Part shown: in pieces, positions 27,079 through 36,965 of the stretch
Position numbering within the stretch: the first letter of the stretch is position 1
Layout: every line of letters begins with the position of its first letter
Assembly: GCF_014489475.1 (NCBI RefSeq)
Contig: NZ_CP060820.1
Location: forward strand, 3,054,001 to 3,118,000
Direction: 5' to 3'
Source of the DNA: Lysobacter terrestris
GTDB lineage: Bacteria > Pseudomonadota > Gammaproteobacteria > Xanthomonadales > Xanthomonadaceae
Length of the DNA stretch: 64,000 nucleotides
The notes under the pieces: model-generated
What the model was told of the DNA's origin: nothing
Database searches by the model: none
The model's input: the letters and a program-made list of their open reading frames with translations, nothing else
Made by a program: the position numbers and the translations under genes

Positions 27079-27107
27079 AGAAAAACGGCGGGAATGATAC
27101 CCGCCGT
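27079..27107 (-). terminator. Minus-strand terminator upstream of aguA
   Basis: ACGGCGGG (27085-27092) pairs with CCCGCCGT (27100-27107). On the minus strand the stem is followed by TTTTTCTTT, a good intrinsic terminator for the small periplasmic protein gene. Confidence 0.85.
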
Positions 27108-27143
27108 TCGGTGATTCATCCGGTTTGGCTCCCGAGCGGGGCC

Positions 27144-27512
27144 TTACTTGATCGGCGGCTTTGGCCCGATCTCGTTGGCGTCGGCCTTGTTGGCCACCAC
27201 GTCGATCACGCGGCTCTTCTCGAAGTAGACGGTGAAGGTCGGGTAGGCCCAGCGGTTGATCGTCGGCCACTGGCGCTTCTGCCCGCCGCGCGCATCGAGC
27301 TTCTCGGACGGGGCGCCGTACTTCGCCTCGACCTGGGCCATGGTCTGGCCGCGGGCGGGCAGGGCGGCCTTGTTCTCTTCCTGCACGCGCTCGATCAGCA
27401 GCGTGCTGGTCTGGGTCTCGGTCGTGGTCGGCTGCGCGTCGGACTGGGCCGAAACGGCGCCGGTCACGGCCAGGAGGGCGAACATCGGAATGGCGGCAAT
27501 ACGGGCTTTCAT
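27144..27512 (-). CDS. Small periplasmic protein, BamE/SmpA-like fold
   Basis: The 122-residue protein has a signal peptide (cleavage near VSA-QS) and a domain with RGQTMAQVEAKYGAP, resembling the helix-strand start of BamE/SmpA/OmlA small proteins, followed by WAYPTFTVYFEKSRVIDVV. It is not BamE itself. The start at 27512 gives the signal peptide directly. It is a single gene between terminators. Function unknown. Confidence 0.75.
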   Translation of the reverse strand: MKARIAAIPMFALLAVTGAVSAQSDAQPTTTETQTSTLLIERVQEENKAALPARGQTMAQVEAKYGAPSEKLDARGGQKRQWPTINRWAYPTFTVYFEKSRVIDVVANKADANEIGPKPPIK

Positions 27513-27616
27513 GGCGTGGCACTCCCCAGTGGACGGACGATTGTACGCACAAGCATGCGCGGGGCGGCAGCAAGACACCGTCACGGTTCCGCACGCCGGA
27601 ACGAGCCTGCAGACGC

Positions 27617-27643
27617 AAAAAGGCCGCCTTGCGGCGGCCTCTT
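27617..27643 (-). terminator. Minus-strand terminator of rpmJ
   Basis: AGGCCGCC (27621-27628) pairs with GGCGGCCT (27633-27640) around TTGC. Read on the minus strand the stem ends in TTTTTGCG. It lies about 25 bases beyond the rpmJ stop. Confidence 0.85.
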
Positions 27644-27666
27644 AACGTCGAACGGAACGCGAGCGC

Positions 27667-27792
27667 TTAGCGCTGGCGAGCCTTGAAGCGCGGGTTCGAC
27701 TTGCAGATCACGAAGACCTTGCCACGGCGGCGAACGACCTTGCAGTCGCGGTGACGGGCCTTCGCCGACTTCAGGGAGGACAGGACCTTCAT
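27667..27792 (-). CDS. rpmJ: 50S ribosomal protein L36 (41-aa form)
   Basis: The short gene encodes [20 protein letters not shown] and continues [21 protein letters not shown], 41 residues. This is the longer, zinc-ligand-poor L36 variant (ykgO-type): it has only two Cys residues rather than the Cys/His set of the 37-38-residue zinc form. The start ATG is at 27792. The gene stands alone, outside the ribosomal operons, with its own terminator. Confidence 0.93.
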   Translation of the reverse strand: MKVLSSLKSAKARHRDCKVVRRRGKVFVICKSNPRFKARQR

Positions 27793-27992
27793 GACAGACC
27801 TCGGACGAAATGGGTGAAAAGGGGGTGGAGCGAAACGAAGCCCGCGATTCTAGAGGGTAAATTGCCGCCAGATCAAGTGGTTGCGACGAGTGAGTGCGAA
27901 TAGCGGTGTCGGGACCGCACTTCCCGAGGTCATTTGGTGGCGTCGTTCGGGCGTTTCACCCATCGGAATCCGGGTGCCGAAGCGCTACCGGT

Positions 27993-27998
27993 CATAAT
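27993..27998 (+). promoter_or_regulatory. Candidate -10 box of cmk
   Basis: CATAAT ends seven bases before the cmk ATG, so a transcript from it would start at or next to the start codon (leaderless). No convincing -35 box is visible. Confidence 0.35.
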
Positions 27999-28004
27999 GT
28001 CCGC

Positions 28005-28676
28005 ATGACCGACATCATCCCCGTACTCACCATCGACGGCCCGTCCGGCTCCGGCAAGGGCACCATCAGCCGCCTCGTCGCCCAGCGCCTGGGCTGGCAC
28101 TACCTGGATTCCGGCGCCCTGTACCGGGCGGTCGGCGTGGCCGCCGGCTGGGAAGGCATCGACCTGGACGACCATGCGGCGCTGGTCCGGTGCACCTTCG
28201 ATACCCGGATCGAGTTCCGGGAGGCGGGCGGCGAGCTCCGGGTTGTGGTCAATGGCGTGGACGCCACCGACGAGTTGCGGACCGAGACGGCCGGCGCGGC
28301 CGCGTCGGCCATCGCGGCCATCCCGGAGGTCCGCGCCGCCCTCAAGGACCGGCAGCGGGTGTTCCGCCAGCCGCCCGGCCTGGTCGCCGACGGGCGCGAC
28401 ATGGGCACCGTCATCTTCCCCGATGCCGCCTATAAGGTCTTCCTGACCGCCAGTGCCGAGGAAAGGGCAGAAAGACGCTATAAGCAGTTGATGGAAAAAG
28501 GGGTTTCCGTTACATTGAGCGGTCTGCTGCGGGAGATCCTAGCCCGCGACGCCCGTGACGCCCAGCGTGCCGTGGCGCCGTTGCGACCGGCCGATGACGC
28601 CGTCCGCATCGACACCACCGGACTCGGAATCGATACGGTCGTCGAGCAGGTGCTGGCCTTGTTGCCCAGGCACTGA
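28005..28676 (+). CDS. cmk: Cytidylate kinase
   Basis: Cmk phosphorylates CMP and dCMP with ATP. The 223-residue protein has the P-loop GPSGSGKG (residues 12-19), the CMP-binding region [10 protein letters not shown] and [12 protein letters not shown], and the lid region [10 protein letters not shown]. The ATG at 28005 begins the homology; upstream in-frame codons are not needed. It is followed by rpsA and ihfB, the classical cmk-rpsA-ihfB order of gammaproteobacteria. Confidence 0.96.
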   Translation: MTDIIPVLTIDGPSGSGKGTISRLVAQRLGWHYLDSGALYRAVGVAAGWEGIDLDDHAALVRCTFDTRIEFREAGGELRVVVNGVDATDELRTETAGAAASAIAAIPEVRAALKDRQRVFRQPPGLVADGRDMGTVIFPDAAYKVFLTASAEERAERRYKQLMEKGVSVTLSGLLREILARDARDAQRAVAPLRPADDAVRIDTTGLGIDTVVEQVLALLPRH

Positions 28677-28853
28677 GCGAATCGTCTTTCGCGGCAGGCA
28701 AAGACCCCATCGCAATCCTGCGCTGGGATTTCCATCCACAGGTGCATCGATTCCCGATGGCACCGCACAACGGGTGGGTCGCCGGATCCTGGCGGACTCA
28801 ATCAGTCCCCGTCCCCCGTCTGCGACCCGTGTGTTCAACCGAGTAATTTTCCA

Positions 28854-30542
28854 ATGACCGAATCATTTGCCGAACTGTTTGAACAGAGCCAGACCAACCT
28901 GGCCAAGCTGAAGCCGGGCTCCATCGTCGTCGGTACCGTCGTCGATGTGCGTGGTGACGTTGTCGTCATCAACGCCGGCCTCAAGTCCGAAGGCATCGTG
29001 CCGATCGAACAGTTCCGGAACGATGCCGGCGAAATCGACGTGGGCATCGGCGACGAAGTCAAGGTCGCCCTCGACTCGATCGAGAACGGCTTCGGCGAAA
29101 CCATCCTGTCGCGCGAGAAGGCCAAGCGTTCGATGGTGTGGGACGAGTTGGAAGAGGCCCTGCAGGCCAACGCCACCATCACCGGCCGCATTAGCGGCAA
29201 GGTCAAGGGCGGCTTCACCGTCGACATCAAGGACGTCCGTGGCTTCCTGCCCGGTTCGCTGGTCGACGTGCGCCCGGTGCGCGACTCGTCCTACCTCGAA
29301 GGCAAGGAACTCGAGTTCAAGCTCATCAAGCTGGACCGCAAGCGCAACAACATCGTCGTCTCCCGCCGTGCGGTGGTCGAGAGCGAACATTCGGAAGAGC
29401 GCGAGCAGCTGCTTGAGAAGCTGGTCGAGGGCGCCGTGCTGAAGGGTGTGGTCAAGAACCTCACCGACTACGGCGCGTTCGTCGACCTCGGCGGCATCGA
29501 TGGCCTGCTGCACATCACCGACATGGCGTGGAAGCGCGTGCGTCACCCGAGCGAAGTGGTCGAAGTCGGCCAGGAACTCGATGTCCGCGTGCTCAAGTAC
29601 GACCGCGAGCGCAACCGTGTTTCGCTGGGCCTCAAGCAGCTGGGCGAGGATCCGTGGGACAACATCGCCCGTCGCTACCCGGCCAACACCCGCGTGTTCG
29701 GCAAGGTCTCCAACGTCACCGATTACGGCGCGTTCGTCGAGATCGAGCCGGGCGTCGAAGGCCTCGTGCACGTCTCCGAAATGGATTGGACCAACAAGAA
29801 CGTCAACCCGGGCAAGATCGTCCAGGTCGGCGACGAAGTGCAGGTCATGGTCCTCGACGTGGATGAAGAGCGTCGCCGCATCTCGCTGGGCATGAAGCAG
29901 GTCACCTCGAACCCGTGGGAAACCTTCTCCGTGCTGCACAAGAAGGGCGACAAGGTGTCGGGCCAGATCAAGTCGATCACCGACTTCGGCATCTTCATCG
30001 GCCTGGACGGCGGCATCGATGGCCTGGTCCACCTGTCCGACATCAGCTGGAACACCACCGGCGAAGACATCGTGCGCAACTTCAAGAAGGGCGACACGCT
30101 GGAAGCCGTGGTGCTGGCCGTTGATCCGGAGCGCGAGCGCATCTCGCTCGGCGTCAAGCAGCTGGAACAGGACCCGATGGGCACCTACGTGGCGACCAAC
30201 GCCAAGGGCTCGATCGTCAAGGGCATCGTGAAGGAAGTCGACGCCAAGGGCGCGACCGTGGAGCTGGAAGGCGGCATCGAGGGTTACGTCTCGGCGCGCG
30301 ACATCTCCCACGACCGCGTGGACGACGCCAGCAAGGTGCTGAAGGTCGGCGACGAGATCGAAGCCAAGATCGTTGGCACGGACCGCAAGGGCCGCAGCAT
30401 GCAGCTGTCGATCAAGGCGAAGGACCAGGCCGAGCAGGCCGAGGCCCTGGCCGACTACAACCGCGCCGCGGCGGAAGCCTCCAGCGGTACCACCAAGCTG
30501 GGTGCGCTGCTGCGCGAACAGCTGGGCAACAAGGGCGAGTAA
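28854..30542 (+). CDS. rpsA: 30S ribosomal protein S1
   Basis: S1 binds mRNA on the 30S subunit and promotes initiation on weak leaders. The 562-residue protein contains six S1 repeats spaced about 86 residues apart; the last four show the [12 protein letters not shown]-type pattern most clearly. The sequence just upstream of the ATG is AT-rich (GTAATTTTCCA) without a strong Shine-Dalgarno, as in E. coli rpsA, which is translationally autoregulated by S1. The 177-base gap after cmk contains a possible GGTGC-ATCG hairpin but no T-tract. Confidence 0.97.
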   Translation: MTESFAELFEQSQTNLAKLKPGSIVVGTVVDVRGDVVVINAGLKSEGIVPIEQFRNDAGEIDVGIGDEVKVALDSIENGFGETILSREKAKRSMVWDELEEALQANATITGRISGKVKGGFTVDIKDVRGFLPGSLVDVRPVRDSSYLEGKELEFKLIKLDRKRNNIVVSRRAVVESEHSEEREQLLEKLVEGAVLKGVVKNLTDYGAFVDLGGIDGLLHITDMAWKRVRHPSEVVEVGQELDVRVLKYDRERNRVSLGLKQLGEDPWDNIARRYPANTRVFGKVSNVTDYGAFVEIEPGVEGLVHVSEMDWTNKNVNPGKIVQVGDEVQVMVLDVDEERRRISLGMKQVTSNPWETFSVLHKKGDKVSGQIKSITDFGIFIGLDGGIDGLVHLSDISWNTTGEDIVRNFKKGDTLEAVVLAVDPERERISLGVKQLEQDPMGTYVATNAKGSIVKGIVKEVDAKGATVELEGGIEGYVSARDISHDRVDDASKVLKVGDEIEAKIVGTDRKGRSMQLSIKAKDQAEQAEALADYNRAAAEASSGTTKLGALLREQLGNKGE

Positions 30543-30573
30543 TCGCCCCAGTTGAGGTAAGTTGTTGAAACAA

Positions 30574-30613
30574 CGAAGGCGGCCCGGAAGTCCGGGTCGC
30601 CTTCGGTCTGTAA
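30574..30613 (+). terminator. Hairpin after rpsA
   Basis: CGAAGGCG-G-CCCGG pairs with CCGGG-T-CGCCTTCG (30574-30605) around AAGT. The downstream sequence GTCTGTAAG is only weakly T-rich, so this may be a partial terminator or an mRNA-stabilising hairpin between rpsA and ihfB. Confidence 0.55.
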
Positions 30614-30691
30614 GACGATCCGGCCTTGCCGGGTCGACGGAAGGGCGCAAAGGGGTGCGTCCACCGGAAGTCAGGGGAGTCGAACCGCATC

Positions 30692-30994
30692 ATGACCAAG
30701 TCCGAACTGATCGAGATCCTGTCGCAGCGTCAGGCGCACCTGAAGGGCGACGACGTGGATCTGGCGGTGAAGGCTCTGCTCGAAATGATGGGCGGCGCGC
30801 TATCTTCCGGCGAGCGGATCGAGATCCGCGGCTTCGGCAGCTTCTCCCTGCATTTCCGCCCGCCGCGCCTGGGCCGCAACCCGAAGACGGGCGAGTCGGT
30901 CGCGCTGCCGGGCAAGCACGTCCCGCACTTCAAGCCGGGCAAGGAACTGCGCGAGCGCGTCAGCGGCGTGACTCCGGTCGAAGAAAGCGACTGA
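30692..30994 (+). CDS. ihfB: Integration host factor beta subunit
   Basis: IHF-beta pairs with IHF-alpha to bend DNA at specific sites. The 100-residue protein matches the DNABII family: [14 protein letters not shown] start, IEIRGFGSF core and the DNA-intercalating arm GRNPKTGE. Position directly after rpsA is the conserved ihfB place, which distinguishes it from HU or IHF-alpha. A GGGGAGT site precedes the ATG at 30692. Confidence 0.95.
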   Translation: MTKSELIEILSQRQAHLKGDDVDLAVKALLEMMGGALSSGERIEIRGFGSFSLHFRPPRLGRNPKTGESVALPGKHVPHFKPGKELRERVSGVTPVEESD

Positions 30995-31122
30995 CCGCCA
31001 CGCGGTCTACCTTCCACTCCATGTGGGCGAAGCGAGGGTCGAGTCGCCGATGGCACATCGCGGGATCGCGCGATGTCCGTTAAGCTTGAACAGATGACAG
31101 AAGAGGCCGCTCGGAGGCCGTC

Positions 31123-31383
31123 ATGGGCGTGATCCGCCTGCTTGTCGCATTCGTCTGCATGGCACTGGGCGCGATCATCGGGGCACTCAATCGCCAGGCG
31201 ACCGTCGTCGACCTGGGCGCTGCTCAGGTTTCCACCACTCTGGGCGTCGCGTTACTCGTGGCGCTGCTGCTCGGCGTTCTACTGGGCGGATCGGCGATAG
31301 CGGCCAGCGTCGTCCTGCCGCTCAGGCGACAGCTCGCGCGCGCCAACCGCCAGCCTGGCTCGATGGCCAACACCGGGACCTGA
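31123..31383 (+). CDS. lapA: LapA-domain inner-membrane protein
   Basis: The 86-residue protein has two membrane helices (about 4-24 and 38-66) and the short cytoplasmic tail PLRRQLARANRQ typical of LapA (YciS). LapA works with LapB in controlling lipopolysaccharide assembly. It starts after a GGAGG site and ends three bases before lapB, so the two are translationally linked. Confidence 0.88.
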   Translation: MGVIRLLVAFVCMALGAIIGALNRQATVVDLGAAQVSTTLGVALLVALLLGVLLGGSAIAASVVLPLRRQLARANRQPGSMANTGT

Positions 31384-31386
31384 TCG

Positions 31387-32562
31387 ATGGAATTCATCAA
31401 CGAGTGGTTCTGGTTCTTCCTGTTGCTGCCGATTGCCGCCATCAGCGGCTGGGTGATCGGACGCCGCGGCGGGGAACGCCACAGCGACAGCCAGGTCAGC
31501 AAGCTGTCGATGACCTACTTCCGCGGCCTGAACTACCTGCTCAACGAGCAGCCTGACAAGGCCATCGAGTTGTTCCTGCACATCGCGGAACTCGACAAGG
31601 AAACCTTCGAAACGCAGGTCGCGCTCGGGCATCTGTTCCGTCGCCGCGGCGAAGTGGACCGCGCCATCCGCCTGCACCAGGCGCTGGTGCAACGCCAGGG
31701 CCTGAGCGACCAGCAGAAGGTCCAGGCCCTGCTCGCGCTGGGCGAGGACTACATGCGCTCGGGCCTGCTCGACCGCGCGGAAACGGTCTTCAGCGACCTG
31801 GTCGCCCTCGACATGGCGCCACTGGCCCTGAAGCACCTCATCGGGATCTACCAGGCCGAGCGCGACTGGGACAAGGCCATCGAGAACGCGCGCCGCTACG
31901 AGGCCGCGACCGGCGAGCCCATGGGCAAGCTCATCGCCCAGTTCGAATGCGAAGTGGCCGAGCGCCAACGCGCCTCGGGCGACGTCGAAGCGTCTCGCGC
32001 CGCCGTCGCGCGTGCCTACGAGGCCGATGCGAATTCGGTGCGCGCAGGAATGATCGAAGGTCGCATCGAACTCGATGCCGGCAACGACCCGGGCGCGATC
32101 CGCGCCTTCGAACGCGTGGCGCGCGCCGATCCCGACTACCTTCCCGAGATCCTCCCGTCGCTGCTTCCCGCGTATGAGCGGGTCGGCGACCACCCCGGTG
32201 CGCGCGCGTTCCTCGCGGAAATGTGCGAGCACTACCGCGGGATCGCACCGGTGCTCGCGCTCACGCAGATGGTTGAAGCCGACGAGGGCGTGTCGGCGGC
32301 ACGTGCCTACCTGGCGCGGCAGCTGAAGGATCGTCCCTCGGTCCGTGGCGAAGCGGCGCTCATCGACCTCACCCTCGCCGAGCAGGCCGATCCGCTCGCG
32401 ACCTTGCACGACCTCAAGCACATCACCGACCAGTTGCTGGTGCGCAATCCGAGTTATCGCTGCACGCGCTGCGGCTTCGGCGCGCGCAGCCACCACTGGC
32501 AATGCCCCAGTTGCAAGGAGTGGGGCACCGTGAAGCCGCTGCTGAATTACGCGGTGGTCTGA
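31387..32562 (+). CDS. lapB: LPS assembly protein LapB (YciM)
   Basis: LapB controls LPS synthesis, in E. coli by promoting FtsH-mediated degradation of LpxC. The 391-residue protein has an N-terminal membrane anchor (about 5-22), TPR helices across most of its length, and a C-terminal rubredoxin-type metal knuckle, CTRCGFGARSHHWQCPSCKEWG, with two CxxC pairs. All landmarks match LapB. It lies three bases after lapA and five bases before a polysaccharide-initiation transferase gene. Confidence 0.95.
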   Translation: MEFINEWFWFFLLLPIAAISGWVIGRRGGERHSDSQVSKLSMTYFRGLNYLLNEQPDKAIELFLHIAELDKETFETQVALGHLFRRRGEVDRAIRLHQALVQRQGLSDQQKVQALLALGEDYMRSGLLDRAETVFSDLVALDMAPLALKHLIGIYQAERDWDKAIENARRYEAATGEPMGKLIAQFECEVAERQRASGDVEASRAAVARAYEADANSVRAGMIEGRIELDAGNDPGAIRAFERVARADPDYLPEILPSLLPAYERVGDHPGARAFLAEMCEHYRGIAPVLALTQMVEADEGVSAARAYLARQLKDRPSVRGEAALIDLTLAEQADPLATLHDLKHITDQLLVRNPSYRCTRCGFGARSHHWQCPSCKEWGTVKPLLNYAVV

Positions 32563-32567
32563 CCTGC

Positions 32568-33575
32568 ATGGTGTTCTGGCTCCTCCTTCATTTCGTCATC
32601 GCGCTGGCGGGTACTTGGATGGCCCGCCAGTACGCGATCCGGCGCGACCTGATCGATCATCCCGGCGAGCGCCGCAGCCATGACGTGCCGACCCCGCGCG
32701 GTGGCGGTGTCGCCATCGTGATCGCGTTGCTCGTCGCCGCCTGCGTGCTCGCCTGGCGCCAACCGCAGCAGATCGTCCTGGTCGCCGGCTTCGCGGTGGG
32801 GCTGCTGCTGGTCGCGGGGATCGGCATGGTCGACGACCACCGCCCGCTCTCGCCCTGGTTGCGGCTGGGCGTGCAAGCGGTGGCGGCGGCCTTGTTTTCG
32901 GTTGCCGTCGCGGCGACGTGGGGAAATGTTCCCTTGGCGATGTTGGCGTTCGCTGCCGTGCTGGTGCTGACCAACGTCTGGAACTTCATGGACGGCATCA
33001 ACGGGATCGCCGCGACACAGGCCGCGCTGGTTGGGCTGGGACTGGCCTTCGTCCTGGGGGGCGTCTGGGGCTGGTTGGCGCTTGCCCTGGTGGCGGCCTG
33101 CCTCGGGTTCCTGCCGTTCAATTTTCCGCGCGCCCGCATCTTCCTGGGCGACGTCGGCAGTGGCGCCCTGGGGTTTGCCTTAGCGGCGCTGCTGACGATT
33201 TCGATGGCCGGAGCCAGCGCGTTGCCGCAAGGGCTCATCCTGCTGCCGTTCTCGGCATTTCTAATAGACAGCGGCCTGACCCTGCTGCGGCGATTCGTGC
33301 GGGGCGAACGCTGGTGGACCGCCCATGCCCAGCATGCCTATCAGCGCTGGGTCGCCGCCGGGCGTACTCACACCGTCGTGACAGTGGCATATGCAGCTTG
33401 GACAGTCGCCGCGTGGCTGCTCGTGTGGCGACTGACCCTGATGAGCGAACAACAGATGACGATCTGGTGCATGCTCTGGTTTGCGGCCACTGTGGGCGTA
33501 TGGGCGTGGCTGCAGTACTTGCATCAGCCGCTTGACGGGCCGCGAGCAGCGGCAAATGGGAAGGACACGGAATGA
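32568..33575 (+). CDS. WecA/WbpL-type undecaprenyl-phosphate sugar-1-phosphate transferase
   Basis: The 335-residue protein is a polytopic MraY/WecA-family enzyme (about ten membrane segments) that transfers a HexNAc-1-phosphate from a UDP-sugar to undecaprenyl phosphate, the first step of O-antigen or exopolysaccharide synthesis. Visible motifs are GMVDDH, NVWNFMDGINGIA and FLGDVGSGALGF, with the conserved Asp residues. The sugar specificity (GlcNAc or a deoxy-HexNAc as for WbpL) cannot be read. Its last four bases overlap the start of the next gene, a WbpM-type dehydratase. Confidence 0.88.
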   Translation: MVFWLLLHFVIALAGTWMARQYAIRRDLIDHPGERRSHDVPTPRGGGVAIVIALLVAACVLAWRQPQQIVLVAGFAVGLLLVAGIGMVDDHRPLSPWLRLGVQAVAAALFSVAVAATWGNVPLAMLAFAAVLVLTNVWNFMDGINGIAATQAALVGLGLAFVLGGVWGWLALALVAACLGFLPFNFPRARIFLGDVGSGALGFALAALLTISMAGASALPQGLILLPFSAFLIDSGLTLLRRFVRGERWWTAHAQHAYQRWVAAGRTHTVVTVAYAAWTVAAWLLVWRLTLMSEQQMTIWCMLWFAATVGVWAWLQYLHQPLDGPRAAANGKDTE

Positions 33576-35482
33576 GTTCCTGGTTTCGTCAATGGAAGAG
33601 CCTGCTGCCGCGCCAGGCAGTCGTGCTGCATGACCTTTTCATGGTTTGGCTGGTGTGGCAGGGGCTGCATCGGCTGCGCTGGGGCATGGAAAGCAATCCA
33701 CCGAACATCGCGCTCTGGAGTGTCGAGATCGCGATCGTGCTGGCGGCGCAGGGGTTGGTGTTCTGGCAGATCGGCCTCTATCGCGGCCTGTGGCGCTTCG
33801 CCAGCGTCCCGGACTTGTGGAACATCGTGAAGGCGAGTGGCCTGGGGCTGTTCGCGATCCTGCTGGGACTCTTTCTATACAACCGCCTGGACATGGTGCC
33901 GCGTACGGTCCTGGCGCTGTACCCGTTGACGCTGATTGCCCTGCTCGGGGCGCCACGCCTGCTCTATCGGGCTTGGAAGGACAGCCGGGAAAACAAAGGC
34001 GGGGAACGCAGCGTACGCACCCTGATCCTCGGCGCTGGTCGTGCCGGCGAAGCATTGGTGCGCGATCTCCGACGGGTCGGCAACTACCAGCCGGTCGGGT
34101 TTCTGGACGACGCCACGGTCCTGCGCGGCAGCAAGGTGCAGGGTGTCCCGGTGTTGGGCACCGTGCAGGAGGTGGCCGAGATCGCGCGCGAAACCGCTGC
34201 CAGACTGCTGGTCATCGCCATGCCCTCCGCCGATGCGGCTGCTATGCAGCGCGTTCTCGCAGCGTGCGAGCGTACGGGGTTGCCGTTCCGCATGGTTCCC
34301 AGGCTGCAGGATGTGCTCGAAGGGCGTTCCCTACCCGGAGAGCTCAAGGAAGTGGCGATCGAGGACCTCCTCGGTCGCAAGCCCGTACTGCCCGACTGGA
34401 AGTCGATCCGCGGGTGGTTGGGTGCGCGCACCGTATTGGTGACCGGCGCCGGCGGTTCGATCGGATCCGAGCTTTGTCGTCAGTGCGCCAGGCACGGCGC
34501 CCGCAGGATCGTGCTGATCGAGATCGACGAGATTGCACTCACCACTACCGAAGCGACGCTGCGGCGCGACTTTCCCGACATCGAGTGCGTGCCAATCCTG
34601 GGCGATTGCGGCGATGCGGCGCTCATCAAGCACGCATTGGCCCTGACCGAGCCCGATGCCGTCTTCCACGCCGCTGCCTACAAGCAGGTGCCGTTGCTGG
34701 AGACACAGCTTCGCGAGGCAGTGCGGAACAACGTGCTGGCTACGAACACCGTGGCCCATGCTTGCCGCGAGCATGACGTGGGTACGTTCGTGTTGATCTC
34801 GACCGACAAGGCGGTGGATCCGGTCAACGTGCTCGGCGCGACCAAGCGCCTGGCGGAGATGAGGTGCCAGTCGCTCGCCGACCATCGATCCACGCGCTTC
34901 GTCACAGTGCGCTTCGGTAACGTGCTCGATTCCGCCGGCAGCGTGGTCCCACTGTTCCGCGAGCAGATCCGCAAGGGCGGGCCGGTCACGGTCACGGATC
35001 CGGAAGTAACGCGCTTCTTCATGACCATCCCCGAGGCCTGTCAGTTGATCCTGCAGGCCTCTTCCATCGGTACTCATGAAGCAATTTACACGCTCGACAT
35101 GGGTGAGCCGGTGCCGATCCGGCTGCTCGCAGAGCAGATGATCCGCTTGGCCGGTAAACAGCCAGGCCGCGACATCGCCATTCTCTACACGGGGTTACGC
35201 CCTGGCGAGAAGCTGCATGAAACGCTTTTCCATGCAGACGAGCGGTATCGGCCCACCGCGCATCCCAAGATCCTGCAGGCCGAGCCGCGCCAGGTTTCGG
35301 CGCAGGTCATCGAGCAGGCAATCGCCCAATTGCGCGAAGCAAGCGCCCGTTACGACATGGACGCCCTGAAGCACCAGTTGCGCGCCGCGGTGCCGGAATT
35401 CGAGCCGGTGGGGTCGCACGGCGCGCAGCAGGAAGCTTCCACCGTGATCGCATTTCCCTCCCGCAGTGCCAGGAACACTTGA
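33572..35482 (+). CDS. WbpM/CapD-type UDP-HexNAc 4,6-dehydratase (membrane form)
   Basis: The 636-residue protein has about four N-terminal membrane helices, a first Rossmann motif (TLILGAGRAGEALVRDL, near residue 151) and a second catalytic SDR domain beginning VLVTGAGGSIGSELCRQ (near 288) with STDKAVDPVNVLGATKR. This is the WbpM/FlaA1-long/PglF layout: dehydration of UDP-GlcNAc to a 4-keto-6-deoxy sugar, the precursor of QuiNAc, FucNAc or bacillosamine. It overlaps the transferase gene by four bases and galU by one base (TGATG), so the three are translationally coupled. Base composition near 34-35 kb looks slightly less GC-biased than its neighbours. Confidence 0.88.
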   Translation: MSSWFRQWKSLLPRQAVVLHDLFMVWLVWQGLHRLRWGMESNPPNIALWSVEIAIVLAAQGLVFWQIGLYRGLWRFASVPDLWNIVKASGLGLFAILLGLFLYNRLDMVPRTVLALYPLTLIALLGAPRLLYRAWKDSRENKGGERSVRTLILGAGRAGEALVRDLRRVGNYQPVGFLDDATVLRGSKVQGVPVLGTVQEVAEIARETAARLLVIAMPSADAAAMQRVLAACERTGLPFRMVPRLQDVLEGRSLPGELKEVAIEDLLGRKPVLPDWKSIRGWLGARTVLVTGAGGSIGSELCRQCARHGARRIVLIEIDEIALTTTEATLRRDFPDIECVPILGDCGDAALIKHALALTEPDAVFHAAAYKQVPLLETQLREAVRNNVLATNTVAHACREHDVGTFVLISTDKAVDPVNVLGATKRLAEMRCQSLADHRSTRFVTVRFGNVLDSAGSVVPLFREQIRKGGPVTVTDPEVTRFFMTIPEACQLILQASSIGTHEAIYTLDMGEPVPIRLLAEQMIRLAGKQPGRDIAILYTGLRPGEKLHETLFHADERYRPTAHPKILQAEPRQVSAQVIEQAIAQLREASARYDMDALKHQLRAAVPEFEPVGSHGAQQEASTVIAFPSRSARNT

Positions 35483-36381
35483 TGCCCCGCATTCGTACCG
35501 CCGTTTTCCCCGTCGCTGGACTGGGCACCCGTTTCCTCCCAGCTACCAAGACAGTGCCGAAGGAGATGTTGCCCATCGTCGACAAGCCGCTGATCCAGTA
35601 CGCAGTCGATGAAGCCGTCGAGGCCGGGTGCGACACCCTGGTCTTCGTCACCAACCGCTACAAGCACGCCGTCGCCGACTATTTCGACAAGGCCTACGAA
35701 CTGGAGCAGAAGCTGGAGCACGCAGGGAAGTCGGAACAGCTCGACCTGATCCGCAATGTCTTGCCGTCGCATGTCCGTGCCGTGTTCGTAACCCAGGCCG
35801 AGGCGCTTGGCCTGGGGCATGCCGTCCTGTGCGCGAAGCCCATCGTCGGCGACCAGCCGTTCGCGGTGGTGCTGCCGGACGACCTGATCTGGAACCGGGG
35901 CGGCGCCGGAGCCCTTACGCAGATGGCCGATGCCGCCGAGGCAACTGGTGCCAGCGTGATCGCGGTGCAGGACGTGCCGCGCGAGCAGACGGGCAGCTAT
36001 GGCATCGTCGCGACGGACTCGTTCGAACAGCGGCAGGGCCGCATCACCGCCATCGTCGAGAAGCCCAAGCCGGAGGTGGCGCCCAGCAACCTCGCCGTGG
36101 TGGGGCGTTATGTCCTCAGTCCGCGCATCTTCGCCCTGCTCGAAGCGACGCGTCCGGGCGCCGGCGGCGAAATCCAGCTGACAGACGCCATCGCCCAGCT
36201 GTTGACCCAGGAAGCGGTCAATGCCTACCGGTTCAAGGGCACCCGCTTCGACTGCGGCACGCACATCGGCCTGATCGAGGCCACGATCCGCTACGCGCTG
36301 GACCACGAAAAGCTCAGCGATTCGGCGCGCAGGATGATGCAGAACGCGCTGGACGAACTCGGCGTCGAAGACCTGCAGTAA
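35482..36381 (+). CDS. galU: UTP-glucose-1-phosphate uridylyltransferase
   Basis: GalU makes UDP-glucose from glucose-1-phosphate and UTP, feeding LPS, exopolysaccharide and related pathways. The 299-residue protein has the signature VFPVAGLGTRFLPATK and the Lys-containing EKPKP motif. The ATG at 35482 shares its A with the stop of the preceding dehydratase gene; a TTG one codon earlier is possible but less likely. It is the last gene of the lapA-lapB-transferase-dehydratase-galU run. Confidence 0.95.
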   Translation: MPRIRTAVFPVAGLGTRFLPATKTVPKEMLPIVDKPLIQYAVDEAVEAGCDTLVFVTNRYKHAVADYFDKAYELEQKLEHAGKSEQLDLIRNVLPSHVRAVFVTQAEALGLGHAVLCAKPIVGDQPFAVVLPDDLIWNRGGAGALTQMADAAEATGASVIAVQDVPREQTGSYGIVATDSFEQRQGRITAIVEKPKPEVAPSNLAVVGRYVLSPRIFALLEATRPGAGGEIQLTDAIAQLLTQEAVNAYRFKGTRFDCGTHIGLIEATIRYALDHEKLSDSARRMMQNALDELGVEDLQ

Positions 36382-36426
36382 CGACTGATGCGCGGCGTGG
36401 CAATCCCCGTCGCGCAGCAGCAGCCT

Positions 36427-36858
36427 TCAACCGCGGAAATGCCACCAGGCCCATGCGGCCCAGCACACCAGTACGCCGGCCAGCAGCAGCATGCCGCTGC
36501 CGGCGAGTTCGACCCGGCGCGCCCACGACAGTCCCGCCGAGTCACGCAGGATGCGCACGTCGCGCACGGTCTTGAACTCGGCGGGCGGGAAGCGGCCTTC
36601 GATCCGCGATGCGTAGCCCAGCTTCCGCAGGGTCAGGCCCAACCCGACCGCAGGCACTGCCAGGGCAATGCCCAGGCCGAACAGCAACGAACGCACCCAG
36701 AGGCGCACGGTCGCCGGATCGCTTCCGCCCAGTTGCTGGGTCACATGCGCAAGCCAAGCCTGCAGCTGCCACAACAGCACGCCGCACAGGATCGCGATCG
36801 CGGCCAGAAACCAGCTGGCCCGTCTGCGATAGGCTTTGTCCGCGCGATGGATTTCCAT
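36427..36858 (-). CDS. Hypothetical membrane protein, 143 aa
   Basis: The product has three likely membrane segments (about 13-32, 53-76 and 118-138) separated by charged loops, with no recognised domain. The N-terminus is positively charged, so it should face the cytoplasm. It sits alone between convergent galU and the divergent CsaA-like gene. The hydrophobicity pattern and clean start support a real gene; function unknown. Confidence 0.65.
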   Translation of the reverse strand: MEIHRADKAYRRRASWFLAAIAILCGVLLWQLQAWLAHVTQQLGGSDPATVRLWVRSLLFGLGIALAVPAVGLGLTLRKLGYASRIEGRFPPAEFKTVRDVRILRDSAGLSWARRVELAGSGMLLLAGVLVCWAAWAWWHFRG

Positions 36859-36965
36859 GGTGCCCTCCCTTTGCCGCCATCACACTCGCAGCGTCCCGCC
36901 ATGTCCAGACCTTCCGTCAGCCACAACCGCGCAATCGTCACAGATCGGAAATCGGAGCGGCCGGC

